From Lunularia cruciata (Eukaryota > Streptophyta > Marchantiopsida > Lunulariales > Lunulariaceae), in the NCBI GenBank assembly GCA_948567375.1, contig OX419756.1, forward strand, positions 62,758,333 through 62,822,332: a stretch of DNA of 64,000 nt, written 5' to 3'. Position numbers and translations under genes: made by a program. The notes under the pieces are model-generated. The model did not search any database, was not told the origin of the DNA, and saw only the letters and a program-made list of their open reading frames with translations. This document shows, one piece after another, positions 9,767-21,363 of this stretch. Numbering within the stretch: position 1 is the stretch's first letter; the number at the start of each line of letters is the position of its first letter.

Positions 9767-10983
9767 ATGGGGAAACTTCCGGTTTTCTTTGGCAAGGATG
9801 GAGAAGATGTGGAGGCCTTTGTGAGAGACTTCAAGAGAGCTTGCATAGGAAAAAATGAGAGGAGGAAGAATGAGTGGGCCTCATTATTACCAGATTTCTT
9901 TGAGGATGCAGCACTTACATGGTATGAGTCAGAATACCAAAAGAGAGAGAGGAGAGATGGGGAAGAGGAGTCTTGGGAGACTTTGACTTCAACACTCATT
10001 GAGAACTTTCTTCCTGATGAGAGTTATGAGAGATTGATGAGTGAGGTCACATTTCTCAAGCAAGGAGAAGGAGAGAAGTGAGAGTCTATGTGGAAAGAGT
10101 GGAAAAGTTAGAGTCCAGATTTTGCATAGTGTTGAGGAAGGGTGGGGATTATGTGGAGACTACAATGATTGGCACATGGGCCATGCTCACCAAGAATTTT
10201 GTGGGAGGGTTGAGACCACAAATTAGAAGCAAGGTGAGATATGAAAAACCTTCTTCCAAGGTTGAAGCTATCAAGATCGCACTTCGTATGGAGGAGAGTT
10301 TGGAAGGGGATGAGAGTGATTTGGTGGTGAAGGACGTTGTGCAGCCTCCTCAAGGCTACAAGTATGGTGGAACTTCTAATACTTTGGTGGCAAGGGTTGC
10401 ACCACAAGTAGTAGTTCCTCTAGTTCTTGCACTCCACCAAAGGATCCACTTCAAACCATCACAGAACAACTTGCGGATCTCAAGATCAATGTGGTGCAAC
10501 TATGGGAGAAGAGAGAGGTGGATCAGAATGTAGGGAGAGGGCCTAGGACTTATGGAAACTATCCATATAGAGGAGGCCAACCAGCCAACAATTTCAATGA
10601 TAGAAATTGTTTTGGTTGTGGAGGAAGAGGCCATATCCAAAGGAATTGCCCAAATTCCACTTACCATGGAAGAAGGGGTTATGAGGGAGCCAATAGAGGG
10701 AAAGAGGGAGGTAGTGAAACCCAAGTGGCTCCTAATCCCAACAAAGGTAAGGGGATAGCATCCATAGATGTGGTTGAGAGCAAGTATGAGAAGGGAGAGT
10801 GCTCAAACTCCAAGGGTCTTAATTTGGAGCTTTTGGCACAAGAGAAGAAGAGAGCTTGTTTTGTGTAGAGGATGTTCCCTCTTCTCAAGGATTTACTCCA
10901 AGCAAGGATACTCCTATGTCTACAAGGAGCACTCGCACCTCAACACCATCAACAACAAAGACTCCAAGGAAGAAGTTGGGGAT
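9767..10983 (+). pseudogene. Family A gag with nucleocapsid, frameshifted and interrupted
   Basis: ATG 9767 opens MGKLPVFFGKDGEDVEAF. The N-terminal gag fold is intact to about 10075, where loss of one A in GAGAGAAGTGAGAG (other copies have GAGAGAAAGTGAGAG) shifts the frame. The new frame carries EKLESRF and GGLRPQIRSK. Another shift leads to the nucleocapsid, with GRGPRTYGNYPYRGG and a CCHC knuckle (CFGCGGRGHIQRNC) at 10608-10649. The gag-protease linker is cut at 10983 by the chromovirus and resumes at 17588 after the GGGAT target repeat. Confidence 0.88.
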
Positions 10984-11718
10984 TGTAATACCAAGGGTTA
11001 GCCATATGATCTAGATGTGAAATTTGGTTTGGTAACATCTGGAATGATGTTATACATGATGGTCAAAATAGATCAGATAGAAGTATCACCAAAAGAGTAC
11101 TTCTACAAATAGGGCAGAAACCAAAATAGTCTTGAGAACCTTAGAACCAGTAGCTAGACATATGATTTAAAGGTGAGAATTGGTTTGGTAACATCTGGAA
11201 GGATGTTACACATGATGGACTAAACAGATCAGAAAGAGGTATCACCAAAAGAGGACTTCTACTAATAGAGTAGGAACCAAAATATGCCTGAAATCTTTGA
11301 AGGCAATTTCGGAGGCCTAAACAGATGAATTAGGCCTTGAAAATGTGCCGCCCCCCCAATAGAGGAAAGGCTGGCCTTCCCTCCCCCTTGGTTTGTCTCA
11401 TCGAGAGCTTTCCAATGGTACCTTACTCATGTGATTCTGAGATTCCTACAGGAAGATTCCCTAAAAGATTCCCTCTGGTCAAAGCTTGTTTGACCAACCA
11501 GATAGGACCTAGACCAGACAAGTCACCCATTCAAGTAAGTAATCCAAGGGTGGAGCTTGCTGACATGTCACCTATCTATGTCCCTAATCCTATGGTGGAG
11601 CTTCCTTGGAAGAGATCCTCTTTGTCTATATAATAAAGAGAAGGTGCTCCCTTGGGGCATCGAATGTTTGAGTGTGCAATCTGTGTTTTCTCTCTTCTCT
11701 TGTCCTCGGAGTATTAGA
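10984..11718 (+). repeat. Family B 5' LTR
   Basis: 735 bp, TGTAATACCAAGG...TATTAGA; the terminal TACA is mutated to TAGA. An overlapping TATA/poly(A)-like motif TATATAATAA lies at 11627-11636. An internal near-duplication of about 170 bp (TTTGGTTTGGTAACATCTGG) occurs at about 11029 and 11184. Confidence 0.93.
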
Positions 11719-11719
11719 A

Positions 11720-11739
11720 TGGTATCAGAGCGAGTGTTC
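11720..11739 (+). promoter_or_regulatory. Family B primer binding site, tRNA-iMet type
   Basis: TGGTATCAGAGCGAGTGTTC follows the 5' LTR by one base. TGGTATCAGAGC is the canonical plant initiator-methionine tRNA complement. Confidence 0.9.
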
Positions 11740-12309
11740 TAGTCCAAGAGAGTGGATCACCCCTCTTGGAATAGCACGAACTACTGAAATTGAGTAATTT
11801 GAGGTGGAGAACATAGAGTAATCGCTAGACTTAGGAAGGACTTTAGAGAGCGGATGGGATGGATGCGCCGGGGGGACAATTTCCCGCACCTAGCTTTCCA
11901 TTCTCAAACCCATTCCACATCAAGTTTATGTACATCCAGCATGAGCAGATGAGAGTATCGCTAATTTATCACTTTGGCGCGGAATTCATGGACAAAGTGA
12001 TGAACTCACCAAACCCGGTGATTCTACCTATGGTGATATATGACAGAGAGTGGGATTTGACGATCTACATTCTATTATGATAATATGGATATGAATGTCC
12101 CAAATCCTCTCCCTTTCAACACTCAAGTAGAAATCCGTTATGTAGTGAGGCTGAAAGTGATGTTTAGAGATTTTGTGGTTAGGAATTTTGGTGAGGAGTA
12201 TTATCAACGAGTGATAGCTTCTGAGGTCCCAATGGTAGTTCCGATAGTTCATGCGCCTTCTAGAGTGATTATATTGACTCTGTATTGAAGCAGACGTTAG
12301 CAATTGGGT

Positions 12310-13408
12310 GTTGTAGGAACCATGGATCTGCAGTTGCAAGAGCTGGTGCAAGGAATGCAAGGAATGTTGAATGAATTTCAAGAGATTAAGATGACCATGG
12401 AGACATTACAAAGTCAAGTGCAGATCCTCAGGAACGATCAAGCCATGCAAGAAGAAGAGCCGTCTCAAAACCCAGTACCTACAACTGAAGTACTTGGAGA
12501 GGCACCCGTGCCTACAAACCCTATCAACGATGAAGCCACATTGCTACTCCGGATGAAGAAGACCTGCAACATTGAGCCTTACAAGGGGCAGCGTATGATG
12601 GGGGTAGTGGAGAATTGGATCTCGAGAATGAATCGATATTTTTGATTGTTCTCAACAGAGATCACAGAGCATGCTGCAGGCGTGTTTGCATGTGGGTACT
12701 TGACCGATAAAGCCCTCACATGGTATGATGCTTGGGAACGATCTATGTTGGCAGAGAGAAGGGAGGTCACATGGACAGCAATGCAAGGACTGCTCAAGAA
12801 TTTCCAATCGGTGGATTCCGTGCAGATGGCTCGAACCCGACTATGGGGATTGAGACAAAAGAATAGCGTACAAGAGTATGTGGAGGCATTTTTGGATCTA
12901 CAAGTCGCAATTACCGACATGAGTCCAGCATAGGCTCTCGACAATTTCAAACGAGGGTTGAAAGAGCGGATTCGCCAAGAAGTCATGGTGCAAAACCCTC
13001 GCATGGTATTTGAAGCTATTGCTTGTGCGCAGAGAATAGCCAGAGCATTAGGTGGAGGTGAAGGAGTAGTTCCACCTCAACATTATCGAGCAGAAATGTC
13101 ACACATGGGTGGACCAGTACCGATGGAATTGGGCAACCTTTGATTTTGGGATCAAGGAGCACGGCCGCTTCAAGGAGAGCGGGAACGGATAGAAGAACAA
13201 AGAGATGGAGTCCCACAAGGAGAAGGGACTCAAGGAGAACAACACCGTTGTTACAATTGTGGCCGTATTGGGCACATATCTACCAATTGTCGCACTCGTT
13301 TCCCTAGAGGCCCTCGGCCTTTGTACAAGCGATCTTTGAACAACATGGAGAGGCACATTGAAGAGAAGGAGGTGGAAACCACTTCGGAAAATGAAGATCA
13401 CCAGTAAA
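12310..13408 (+). pseudogene. Family B gag
   Basis: The frame opens near 12322 (MDLQLQELVQGMQGM), a short coiled-coil start, followed by the gag core with the ALTWYDAWE motif and a CCHC knuckle (CYNCGRIGHISTNC) at 13249-13290. Stops interrupt it near 12643 (TGA), 12931 (TAG) and 13141 (TGA). The first and third fit CGA-to-TGA and the second fits CAG-to-TAG. An upstream open stretch at 11859-12288 may be the true gag N-terminus or 5' leader. Confidence 0.85.
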
Positions 13409-13502
13409 TGTACCTCACGGCCTTACTGGCTCAATAAGGAAGCAGAGAAGCAAGGGAAGGAAGAAGAATAATGCACAAAGATCCCGAAAGGCAACCTCAC
13501 AA

Positions 13503-16500
13503 TTGATTGTCATGAGTGGAATCCTAGAAGGTAATCAAGTGAGAGTATTAATAGATCCGGGAGCAATAGAGAATTTCTTGTCTCGCTCTGTTGCAATAAG
13601 CTTGGAAATGGATCTAGAGAGAGATGGAAGTGAAGAAGTAGAGTTACCAAATGGGCAAACAGAGAGGATTGAATCATTACCTAGACGGGTAACCGTCTCT
13701 GTAGGAGAATATCAGGAAGCCATTGAGTGGCGAGTGATACAATTAGCCCGTTATGATGCAATTTTAGGCATGCCATGGATGGAGCAGTACAACCCAATGG
13801 TGGATTGGAGGAAGAAAGTAGTGAGAACCCACCAATGGTCAATCATTGGGGTTAAAGAAAAATCCCACAGGCAAAAACTGCCTCTATATGTCGTAGGGAC
13901 GACAACTGTCTGTAAGACCGATAGATGTTTTATGGGTCTAATAAGAGAAGTCCAAAGTGCACAACTCGCTGGAAAAATTCCGGAGAAATTGAAGGATGTG
14001 GTGGATGAGTTTCAAGATGTCTTTCCCGATGATCTACCCTCAGGATTACCACCTAAAAGGCGAGTAGATCACAAAATAGAGACACTCCTGAGGAAGACAC
14101 CTCCTTGTAAGGCCCCATATTGCCTATCACCTCATGAGTTGGAGGAGTGTAAGACTCAAATTGAGGAGATGCTACAGAAAGGATTCATTCAACCTAGCGT
14201 ATCACCATATGGGGCCCCTGTCTTGTTTGTGAAGAAGAAGGATGGCACAATGCGCATGTGCATTGACTATCGGGGTCTCAATCAGCAAATAGTGAAGAAC
14301 AAATACCCCTTACCTCGCATGGATGACCTATTTGATCAACTCCATGGAGCGAGATACTTCACCAAACTGGACTTGCGGAGTGGTTACAATCAAATCCAAA
14401 TTGCAGAGGAGGATGTGTACAAAACTGCCTTTTGAACCAGGTATGGCCACTTTGAGTGTCTTGTGATGCCTTTTGGCCTCACCAATGCGCCTGCCACTTT
14501 CATGAGCCTAATGAATGACATATTTCGTCCATACTTGGATAAGTCTGTTATCGTCTTCTTGGATGATATATTAGTATATAGTAGCACGATGACAGAACAC
14601 AAACAACATCTACGAGAGGTCCTCCAAATTCTAAGACAGAATCAGTTGTATGCCAAAATCTCAAAGTGTGAGTTTGGCAAGTCTGAAGTAGACTACTTAG
14701 GGCATAGAGTAAGTGCAGAGGGTATTCAAGTATTGATAGATAAAATAGAGGTCATTCAAAAATAGAGTGCCCTAGAAGATCAGACTCAACTTAAGAGCTT
14801 ATTGGGGTTGATGGGATTTTATTGTAGATTTGTCAAGGACTTCTCCAAGGTTGCACAGCCTTTAACGGCACTTCTTGGCAAGGGGAAGAAGTGGACATGG
14901 GGAACCGCACAAGAGTTGGCCTTTCAAGAATTGAAGGCCGCCTTGCTACATGCACCAATCTTGAAGTGGTATGACCCAAAACGTCCAATCAAGTTGGCTA
15001 TGGATGCATCAAGAATAGCAATAGGAGCAATCCTACAACAAGAGTGGCATGACGGATGGCATCCAATTGCATATTTCTCTCAAAAGTTGTTACCGGCAGA
15101 GCGCAACTACCACACCACAGAACGAGAAGAGCTGGCCATCATTCTAGCAACCAAGCATTGGAAGCACTACCTGGGCGAGAAGGCATTTGTAGTAGAGATA
15201 GACCACAAACCTCTAGTCTACCTCGAGACGCAGAAGGATCCATCTCGTCGCCAAATTCGGTGGGCAGAGTGGCGACAACGCTTCAACATGACAATCACCT
15301 ACGTGGAAGGTAAGAAGCAACTTGCAGATGCATTCACCCGCATGCCAATGGCCAACAACTTGGTGGCAGAGGTTAAGATTAACCCTGAATTCTGGCAAGA
15401 GATTCTAGCTGCTACAAAAACTGATCCACAGATTGTAGAAGCGCAATCGTCCAAAGGTGTCACCAGCACCCAAGGACTCACCTTTTAAGAGGGCAGATTG
15501 TGGATCCCAAATGTCCCAGAATTACGCACTCCCATTCTAGCAGAATGTCATGATTTGGCCATTGCAGCTCATGTCGGAGTGGACAAGACCTTGGAGGCAG
15601 TCAAGCGCCATTACTATTGGCCCAAGATGAGCACCGACGTGATGGACTATGTGCGTAGCTGCCTATTTTGTCAACAGAACAAAGCTTCTAATCAAGCTCC
15701 TGCAAGGCTCCTTCAACCTCTCCCCACTCCTACCCAACGTTGGGAACAAGTGAGTATGGATCTCGTCTGTAAATTACCCAAGACCACCTCAGGGTTTGAC
15801 TCCATTGTAGTCTTTGTGGACCGGCTCAGCAAAATGATTCATGTATGCCCTACCACCAAGGAGGTGACCGCTCCATAACTAGCTCAACTATACTTAGATG
15901 CAGTCTTTGCTCACCATGGCTTGTCTAGAGTACTCATCACCGATAGAGGCACCCAATCCACCAGTTTGTTTTGGCGAACACTCTTTGGTTTCTTCAAAAG
16001 CAAGTTGGCCATGTCTACAGCTTCCCACCCACAAACAGATGGCCAAACAGAGCAGGCTAATCACACAATTGAAGACATGTTATGCGGCTTCACCTTAGAA
16101 GAGCAAGAGAGGTGGGACACCCTACTACCGTTGGTGGAATTTGCTTACAACAATTCAGTGAATGCCTCCACCCAGGTCACTCCGTTCTTCCTCATGTATG
16201 GTGAGCATCCCTTCACACCTTCTAGCTTGATGAAGATCCGTCCAGTGACTACCAAGGTTGATGCAGTCAACACATTTGTTTCTAGAATCCAACAAGGTGT
16301 GGAGAGCGCCAAGCACAGGTTACAGATTGCACAAAATTGACAAAAGCAGTATGCTGATGCACACCGTCGGCACATGGAGTTCAATGTTGGGGATCAAGTG
16401 TGGCTATCAAAAACCAACCTCACATTAGTTGGATCTTGTAAGCTCAGACCTTGTTTTATTGGGCCTTTCTCGATTCTTCATCGCATTGGCGCTATGGCCT

Positions 16501-16832
16501 ATCACCTTGAGCTACCACCACACATGAAGATCCATCCAGTGTTCCATGTCTCCCTATTACGCAGATATGCTCCCCGATCAGGCCAAGGTACTTCCACACA
16601 GGACATTTGACCTTGTCCGACAGTCATTGATGGCACAAAGGAATATGAAGTGGAGCGGATTCTCCAAAAGCGCATGCGTGGTACTTGCCATCCGCGGGTG
16701 GAATATCTAGTACAATGGAAAGGTTACCCCCTCTATGAAGCAACCTGGGAACCCGTTGCCAATTTGGCACATGCACCGGTGTTGGTGCAAGCATTTGAGC
16801 AACAATTGCACAACGAGGACGTTGCGTCTTAA
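13503..16832 (+). pseudogene. Family B pol: protease, RT, RNase H, integrase, chromodomain
   Basis: Protease: [11 protein letters not shown] near 13550, where the usual D-S/T-G is D-P-G, so it is probably inactive. RT: 14100-14765, with FLDD at about 14555-14570. RNase H: 14800-15350, with MDASRIAIG, TEREELA and EIDHKPL. Integrase: zinc-binding H-x3-H...C-x2-C near 15545-15675, then the catalytic core with SMDLV, TDRGTQ and a TDGQTEQ glutamate. Chromodomain: 16640-16800, with YEVERIL, YLVQWKGY and TWEP. Stops at 14433, 14763, 15486, 15876, 16338 and 16608 break the frame. The chromodomain is known in related elements to read histone marks and steer integration to heterochromatin. Confidence 0.93.
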
Positions 16833-16845
16833 AAGGAGGGAGGTC
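16831..16845 (+). promoter_or_regulatory. Family B polypurine tract
   Basis: AAAAGGAGGGAGGTC sits immediately before the 3' LTR and fits the plus-strand primer site. Confidence 0.8.
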
Positions 16846-17587
16846 TATAATACCAAGGGTTAGCCATATGATCTAGATGTGAAATTTGGTTTGGTAACAT
16901 CTAGAATGATGTTATACATGATAGTCAAAATAGATCAGATAGAAGTATCACCAAAAGAGTACTTCTACTAATAGGGCAGAAACCAAAATAGACTTGAGAA
17001 CCTTAGAACCAATAGCTAGACATATGATTTAAAGGTGAGAATTGGTTTGGTAACATCTGGAAGGATGTTACACATGATGGACTAAACAGATCAGAAAGAG
17101 GTATCACCAAAAGAGGACTTCTACTAATAGAGTAGGAACCAAAATATGCTTGAAATCTTTGAAGGTAATTTCGGAGGCCTAAACGGATGAATTAGGCCTC
17201 GAAAATGTGCAGTTCCCCCCCCCCCCAACAAAGGATAGGTTGGCCTTCCCTCCCCCCTGGTTTGTCTCGTCGAGAGCTTTCCAACGGTACCTTACTCATG
17301 TGATTCTGAGATTCCTACAAGAAGATTCCCTAAAAGATTCCCTCTGGTCAAAGCTCGTTTGACCAACCAGATAGGACCTAGACCACACAAGTCACCCATC
17401 CAAGTAAGGAATCCAAGGGTGGAGCTTGCTGACATGTCACCTATCTATGTCCCTAATCCTATGGTGGAGCTTCCTTGGAGGAGATCCTCTTTGTCTATAT
17501 AATAAAGAGAAGGTGCTCCCTTGGGGCATCGAATGTTTGAGTGTGCAATCTGTGTTTTCTCTCTTCTCTTGTCCTCGGAGTATTACA
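16846..17587 (+). repeat. Family B 3' LTR
   Basis: 742 bp, TATAATACC...TATTACA; the 5' TG is mutated to TA. TATATAATAA recurs at 17496-17505. A C-run near 17215 is longer than in the 5' LTR. It is followed by the GGGAT target repeat. Confidence 0.93.
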
Positions 17588-18105
17588 GGGATGGAGGATT
17601 TCTTGATTTCAAAGCAACAATGGAACTACAATGTGTTGGAGGATGTTGGTAGTCACAAAGCTAACATCACAATGGGCCAATTAATTGCTTTGAACCCTAC
17701 CTTGAGAAAGGAGCTTACAGGTGGTGTGAGTTCTACAAGGAGCAAGAGGAAGAAGAAAGCAAAAGTTCCAATATCAATGGAGGTGGTGGATGCCAAGCCA
17801 ACACCATGGGAGGCTTGTGAATATGCCTCCAAGATTGATGTGAGAGTGAATGGTCACAACATCAAGGATGCATTGGTTGATGGAGGATCAACAGTAAATG
17901 CCATGTCAGAAAGGTTGATGAAGAAGTTGGGTATGATACCTTCAAGACCTTCAACATTTGTGGTGAGCATGGCAACAAGTTTGACCAGTAGGGGTGATGG
18001 ATAAAGTGGTAGTTTCAGTTATGGGAGTTCAAAATCTCATGACTTTCCAAGTCTTGAAGGATTCAAGCTATGACTTACTTCTTGGGAGGCCATGGTTGAG
18101 AGCAG
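17588..18105 (+). pseudogene. Family A protease segment between two nested insertions
   Basis: It continues the gag-protease linker cut at 10983 (MEDFLISKQQWNYNVLEDVGSHKANI), then the basic SKRKKKAK linker and the aspartic protease. The active-site region is ALVDGGSTVNAM, with D-G-G-S in place of D-T/S-G. Variant triads occur in non-chromoviral plant gypsy lineages. An 8-bp loss near 17976 shifts the frame, and the second protease half (YDLLLGRPWLRA) runs to 18105, where family E is inserted. The first and second halves are joined in other copies by an in-frame TGA. Confidence 0.85.
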
Positions 18106-18899
18106 TGTGACAACCCGGCAAATATCACTTTTGTGGTAATCGGGTAAGTAAAGTTTGTTCCTACAGAGATACGAGTCAGAATTGGTCAAATATGAAGTCA
18201 AACAGTAACATGTAGTTCTTCTTGGTTTTGTCTTTAATCTCTTAGGCAGAAAACACACCCAGAAGAGAGTAACAAGCACTGACTCACAGTCTTGTCACAA
18301 ATTAACACTTCTTAATCACAACTCCATCAAATCTTTCCAAACAATCTTGATTGTGATGATTCAGGCTCTCTCGAAGACGGCACTTCACTGCAAAATGACT
18401 TCGCCTCAGAATTGTGTTCTACCCCTCCACTGAAGGCACAACTTCCTCAATTGAAATTGCTTCACATCACCTTCGCACTGCACTCACAAATGCAGAATAC
18501 TACCAACACTACAATTCCTCTCAGATGTGTCAAGGCATTGCTTCAATTGCACTTCACTCAGGATCAAACACACAAAATGAAGATCAAGGCTGTGGAATCC
18601 AACATCCAACAAACACTCTGACTTGCACTTCGAATTTCTCCAAACACTCACAAACACAATTGCAAAATTGATACTCAGAATCAAGCTCAAGCGATGAGCA
18701 CTGCTTCACAGCACTTCGCTTTATCTATTCTCAGAAATAATGAGCACTGAACAACAATTTCCTGCAAATGCCACTCTTAAATAGTGAAGCAATCAACAAT
18801 TCTAACAACTATACCGTTCTACAACAATTGTTCTAACCTACAGATCCAAAATGACAATGCACCTCTTCATATCTGCCCCTTCAAATCTCAAATCAGTTA

Positions 18900-21134
18900 C
18901 TAATCCGATCCGATGTCTACTTCTTCCTCGGCTTTCAAACCCAAACCCGAAGTAATCTTACTTCCTACTACTCTGTCCTCGGGTTTCACATCTCCTACAT
19001 CTTCTACCAGATCCAGCAATTCTCTTTCCTGATCTGAAATTGCACTAGTGGGTAATCTATCTAACTCTTCATCCTTTGACCCACTCTTTTGTAATGTCTC
19101 TGAGGGCAACTCCGAAGACATTTGGATTCCTATGTTATCTACTTTGGGTTTTGCCTTAACATCTTGCCGAAGCTTTTCTAACTCTATTCTCACTAAGTCT
19201 AATCTAATCACAATATTGTCTTCTACTTCTAAGATCTTCCTGTCTACACGAGTTCTGAGACTAATCAACAAGGCATTCAAATCTGTATCTTTTGCTTGTC
19301 TTTGCCTCGTCTCCTGCACCAACAACTTCAACTCGTGCAACCTTGTTTCTTCAATCTGAACGCTAGCTTCTATACTTAACATTGCGTTCACTCTGAGGAC
19401 TATTTCCTTCAATGGCTCCAATCTTGTCTTTTGCTCTCGTTCCCGATCTGCAAGCCATTCCTCTCTGTACATCGCTAACTCTTCTTTGAACTCGGCCTTC
19501 ACCGCTTCCTTCTCTTTCTCCTTTTGTACAATTTTCTCCTCCTGATTACGAAGTAACTCTTGTAATCTCTCTTCTTCTCTATACCGTACAGACAACTCTC
19601 TTTGCCAAAGCTGCTTCTTCTCCTCCATACTCTCCATCACTCGATCGAGCTCTTGATCCTTTGATGCTACCCTTGCCATAGCATGGATAAGCTCTACTCT
19701 TGAATCAGCAAACAGCTGCTTCAAGATTTTGTGCTCTGCTACCTGTCTCTCCCTTGCGATGTCACTCTTCCTCGCAAGATCCTCTCGATAACTCACTTCT
19801 CTCTTCAGGTCTTCCATTACCTGACTTCTCTCTACTGCTTCCGTTTGCAGTACTTCTCTCTCCTCCTCACCTCGGGTTATACTCTTCTTCAACTCCAAGT
19901 TTTCTTCTTCTAATCTTGCTACCACCTGCAATACAGTCTTTACCTCTGGACAAGTCGACTGCATCTCCTTCTTCTTCTTCTCCAACTTCACCAACAGCGG
20001 GCATACTACCTTCTGCAGGTAATCTACTCCATTACTGGCAACTTCTTCCTCCCGCGGAGTGGTCTCTCTTCTCTCTTCATGTTCTCCCGATACTCGCCTT
20101 CTTCTTTGGAGTCTTTGTATCGGAATTGACGCCTCACTGCTCGAGCTTTCTTCTACCTCTTCCTTCACTCTACTCGGCCCCGCCTCACACTTTGCCTTAC
20201 GTCTTGAGCGAACTCCTCGCTGTACTATGATCTTCTTCTCCTCGAGCACCGGTACTTTGTCTTCCAGCGCCGCATTGTCTTCGGCTTCTACTTCGGCTTG
20301 CACTTCTTCTTTGTATTCTTCAGCCGCTGGTGCTGAGGTCATTTCTCCACCGTCTTCATTGTCACTGCTAGTATCTCCACTCTGCAGTGTCAGCTCAGGT
20401 TTCTTGTTTTCTTCAGCTTTTGCTTGCTGAGTTCTCTTCTTCGTCGGGGTACTCACCACAATCTCCACGTTTTTCCCTGTCTTCGCGTAGTAATCGTCCG
20501 TGCTCCGGATTTGGAGAATGTATTGCTGCTCCTCCGCGTCGACTTCTCTTCTCAAGTCAGGATAGAAATGAGACACCATTCTATTGCGCTCCGCCATATT
20601 GAGCAAATTCAACCCGAGGTAGAAATGTGCTGCAAATGGTACGATGTAGTGAGGAGGCGACTTATCCCGCAGATTCCACACCATCTGCCTCGTTCTCCCA
20701 TGAAAGCACCTTGCCCAATTGATCGGTTCTCTTGCAAATAACTTGTGAAAGAACACCGCTTGGTGTTTCATCACATAAGTGGTTCTCTCCGGCTTCAGGA
20801 TGGCCATTAGTGCACTCACAATTCCTCTCCTCACAGGGTCTTTGTAGCTCTCAACTTTGTACCCATTCTTTGTCCTCTTCGACGAGAAGGCATCTCTCAC
20901 CTCTTGCGTTTCTTGGGCTATCTCTCCTTTCCCCAAGAACGTGGCTCCCTGCTCCAAACCCGCCTCCTTCCCGAGTATGAGTCTCCAATCCGACTTTGTC
21001 CGGCGAGCCGGATTTCCTCTCTTCCCTTCTTCCTCGGGACCATCGAGACATTTACTCTTGATGATTTCTGTCATGAATCCTGGAAAACTTACGTTCCAGT
21101 TCCATGCCAGAAAAGTGATCCGAAGTAGGCTCAA
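18900..21134 (-). CDS. Family E coiled-coil protein (longest intact frame, 744 codons)
   Basis: I do not recognise this protein. Order: a conserved N-terminal region of ~200 residues (landmarks FLAWNWNVSFPGF, KNGYKVESYKDPV, MKHQAVFFHKLF, ARCFHGRTRQMVWNLRDK, HFYLGLNLL); an acidic and serine-rich stretch with basic patches (RRRKAKCEAG, QRLQRRRRVSG); ~330 residues of charged heptad-type coiled coil (from about VDYLQKVVCPLLVKLE to RIELEKLRQDV); and a conserved tail ending ITSGLGLKAEEEVDIGSD. The listed start is a TTG. The true start is the upstream ATG (MSSNFPSPLRSR in other copies), split off here by a 1-bp loss near 21330 and a deletion near 21210, so full length is near 855 residues. No transposase, RT or integrase motif is seen. 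Confidence 0.75.
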   Translation of the reverse strand: MSLLRITFLAWNWNVSFPGFMTEIIKSKCLDGPEEEGKRGNPARRTKSDWRLILGKEAGLEQGATFLGKGEIAQETQEVRDAFSSKRTKNGYKVESYKDPVRRGIVSALMAILKPERTTYVMKHQAVFFHKLFAREPINWARCFHGRTRQMVWNLRDKSPPHYIVPFAAHFYLGLNLLNMAERNRMVSHFYPDLRREVDAEEQQYILQIRSTDDYYAKTGKNVEIVVSTPTKKRTQQAKAEENKKPELTLQSGDTSSDNEDGGEMTSAPAAEEYKEEVQAEVEAEDNAALEDKVPVLEEKKIIVQRGVRSRRKAKCEAGPSRVKEEVEESSSSEASIPIQRLQRRRRVSGEHEERRETTPREEEVASNGVDYLQKVVCPLLVKLEKKKKEMQSTCPEVKTVLQVVARLEEENLELKKSITRGEEEREVLQTEAVERSQVMEDLKREVSYREDLARKSDIARERQVAEHKILKQLFADSRVELIHAMARVASKDQELDRVMESMEEKKQLWQRELSVRYREEERLQELLRNQEEKIVQKEKEKEAVKAEFKEELAMYREEWLADREREQKTRLEPLKEIVLRVNAMLSIEASVQIEETRLHELKLLVQETRQRQAKDTDLNALLISLRTRVDRKILEVEDNIVIRLDLVRIELEKLRQDVKAKPKVDNIGIQMSSELPSETLQKSGSKDEELDRLPTSAISDQERELLDLVEDVGDVKPEDRVVGSKITSGLGLKAEEEVDIGSD

Positions 21135-21355
21135 GACTTTGATCCTCGCTACTACATCTAATCTCCGAATTGCATGATTTCTTACTACAAATTTGGAGTT
21201 CTTCTGCTTTCTTATTGTCTCTTGATTTCTCTCTCATGACTTCTCCCTTGCGCACTAACACGAGTCCAACTCTATTTCCCTTTCCCCGATCACCTGCAAG
21301 ACGACTCCTCAACGGCGAAGGAAATTGCTCAACATTTTGTCGTTGCAGTTTTGAT

Positions 21356-21363
21356 TTTTATAG
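21356..21363 (-). promoter_or_regulatory. Family E TATA box
   Basis: TATAAAAA on the minus strand, ~25 bp upstream of the conserved first ATG region. The same motif at the same place occurs at 24854-24861, at about 37700 and at about 62078, so transcription of the ORF appears to start inside the element. Confidence 0.6.

Larger units (their letters stand above)
10984..17587 (+). mobile_element. Family B: complete chromodomain Ty3/gypsy element
   Basis: A 6604-bp element with two LTRs, an iMet-type primer site, gag, a pol in the order protease-RT-RNase H-integrase-chromodomain, a purine tract, and a perfect 5-bp target duplication GGGAT (10979-10983 and 17588-17592). It lies in the gag-protease linker of a family A element. 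The chromodomain places it among plant chromoviruses. It is decayed: gag and pol have at least eight stops, several of which fit C-to-T changes in CGA, CAG or CAA codons. By eye the two LTRs differ at roughly 3-4% of their first ~180 positions, so this is not a very recent insertion. Confidence 0.95.

Noticed and set aside
19700..20741. Long plus-strand open frames opposite the family E gene (up to 176 codons)
   Set aside because: They are antisense shadows of the conserved minus-strand coiled-coil ORF. The Ser/Leu-rich composition mirrors Glu/Lys codons, and they are not conserved independently.
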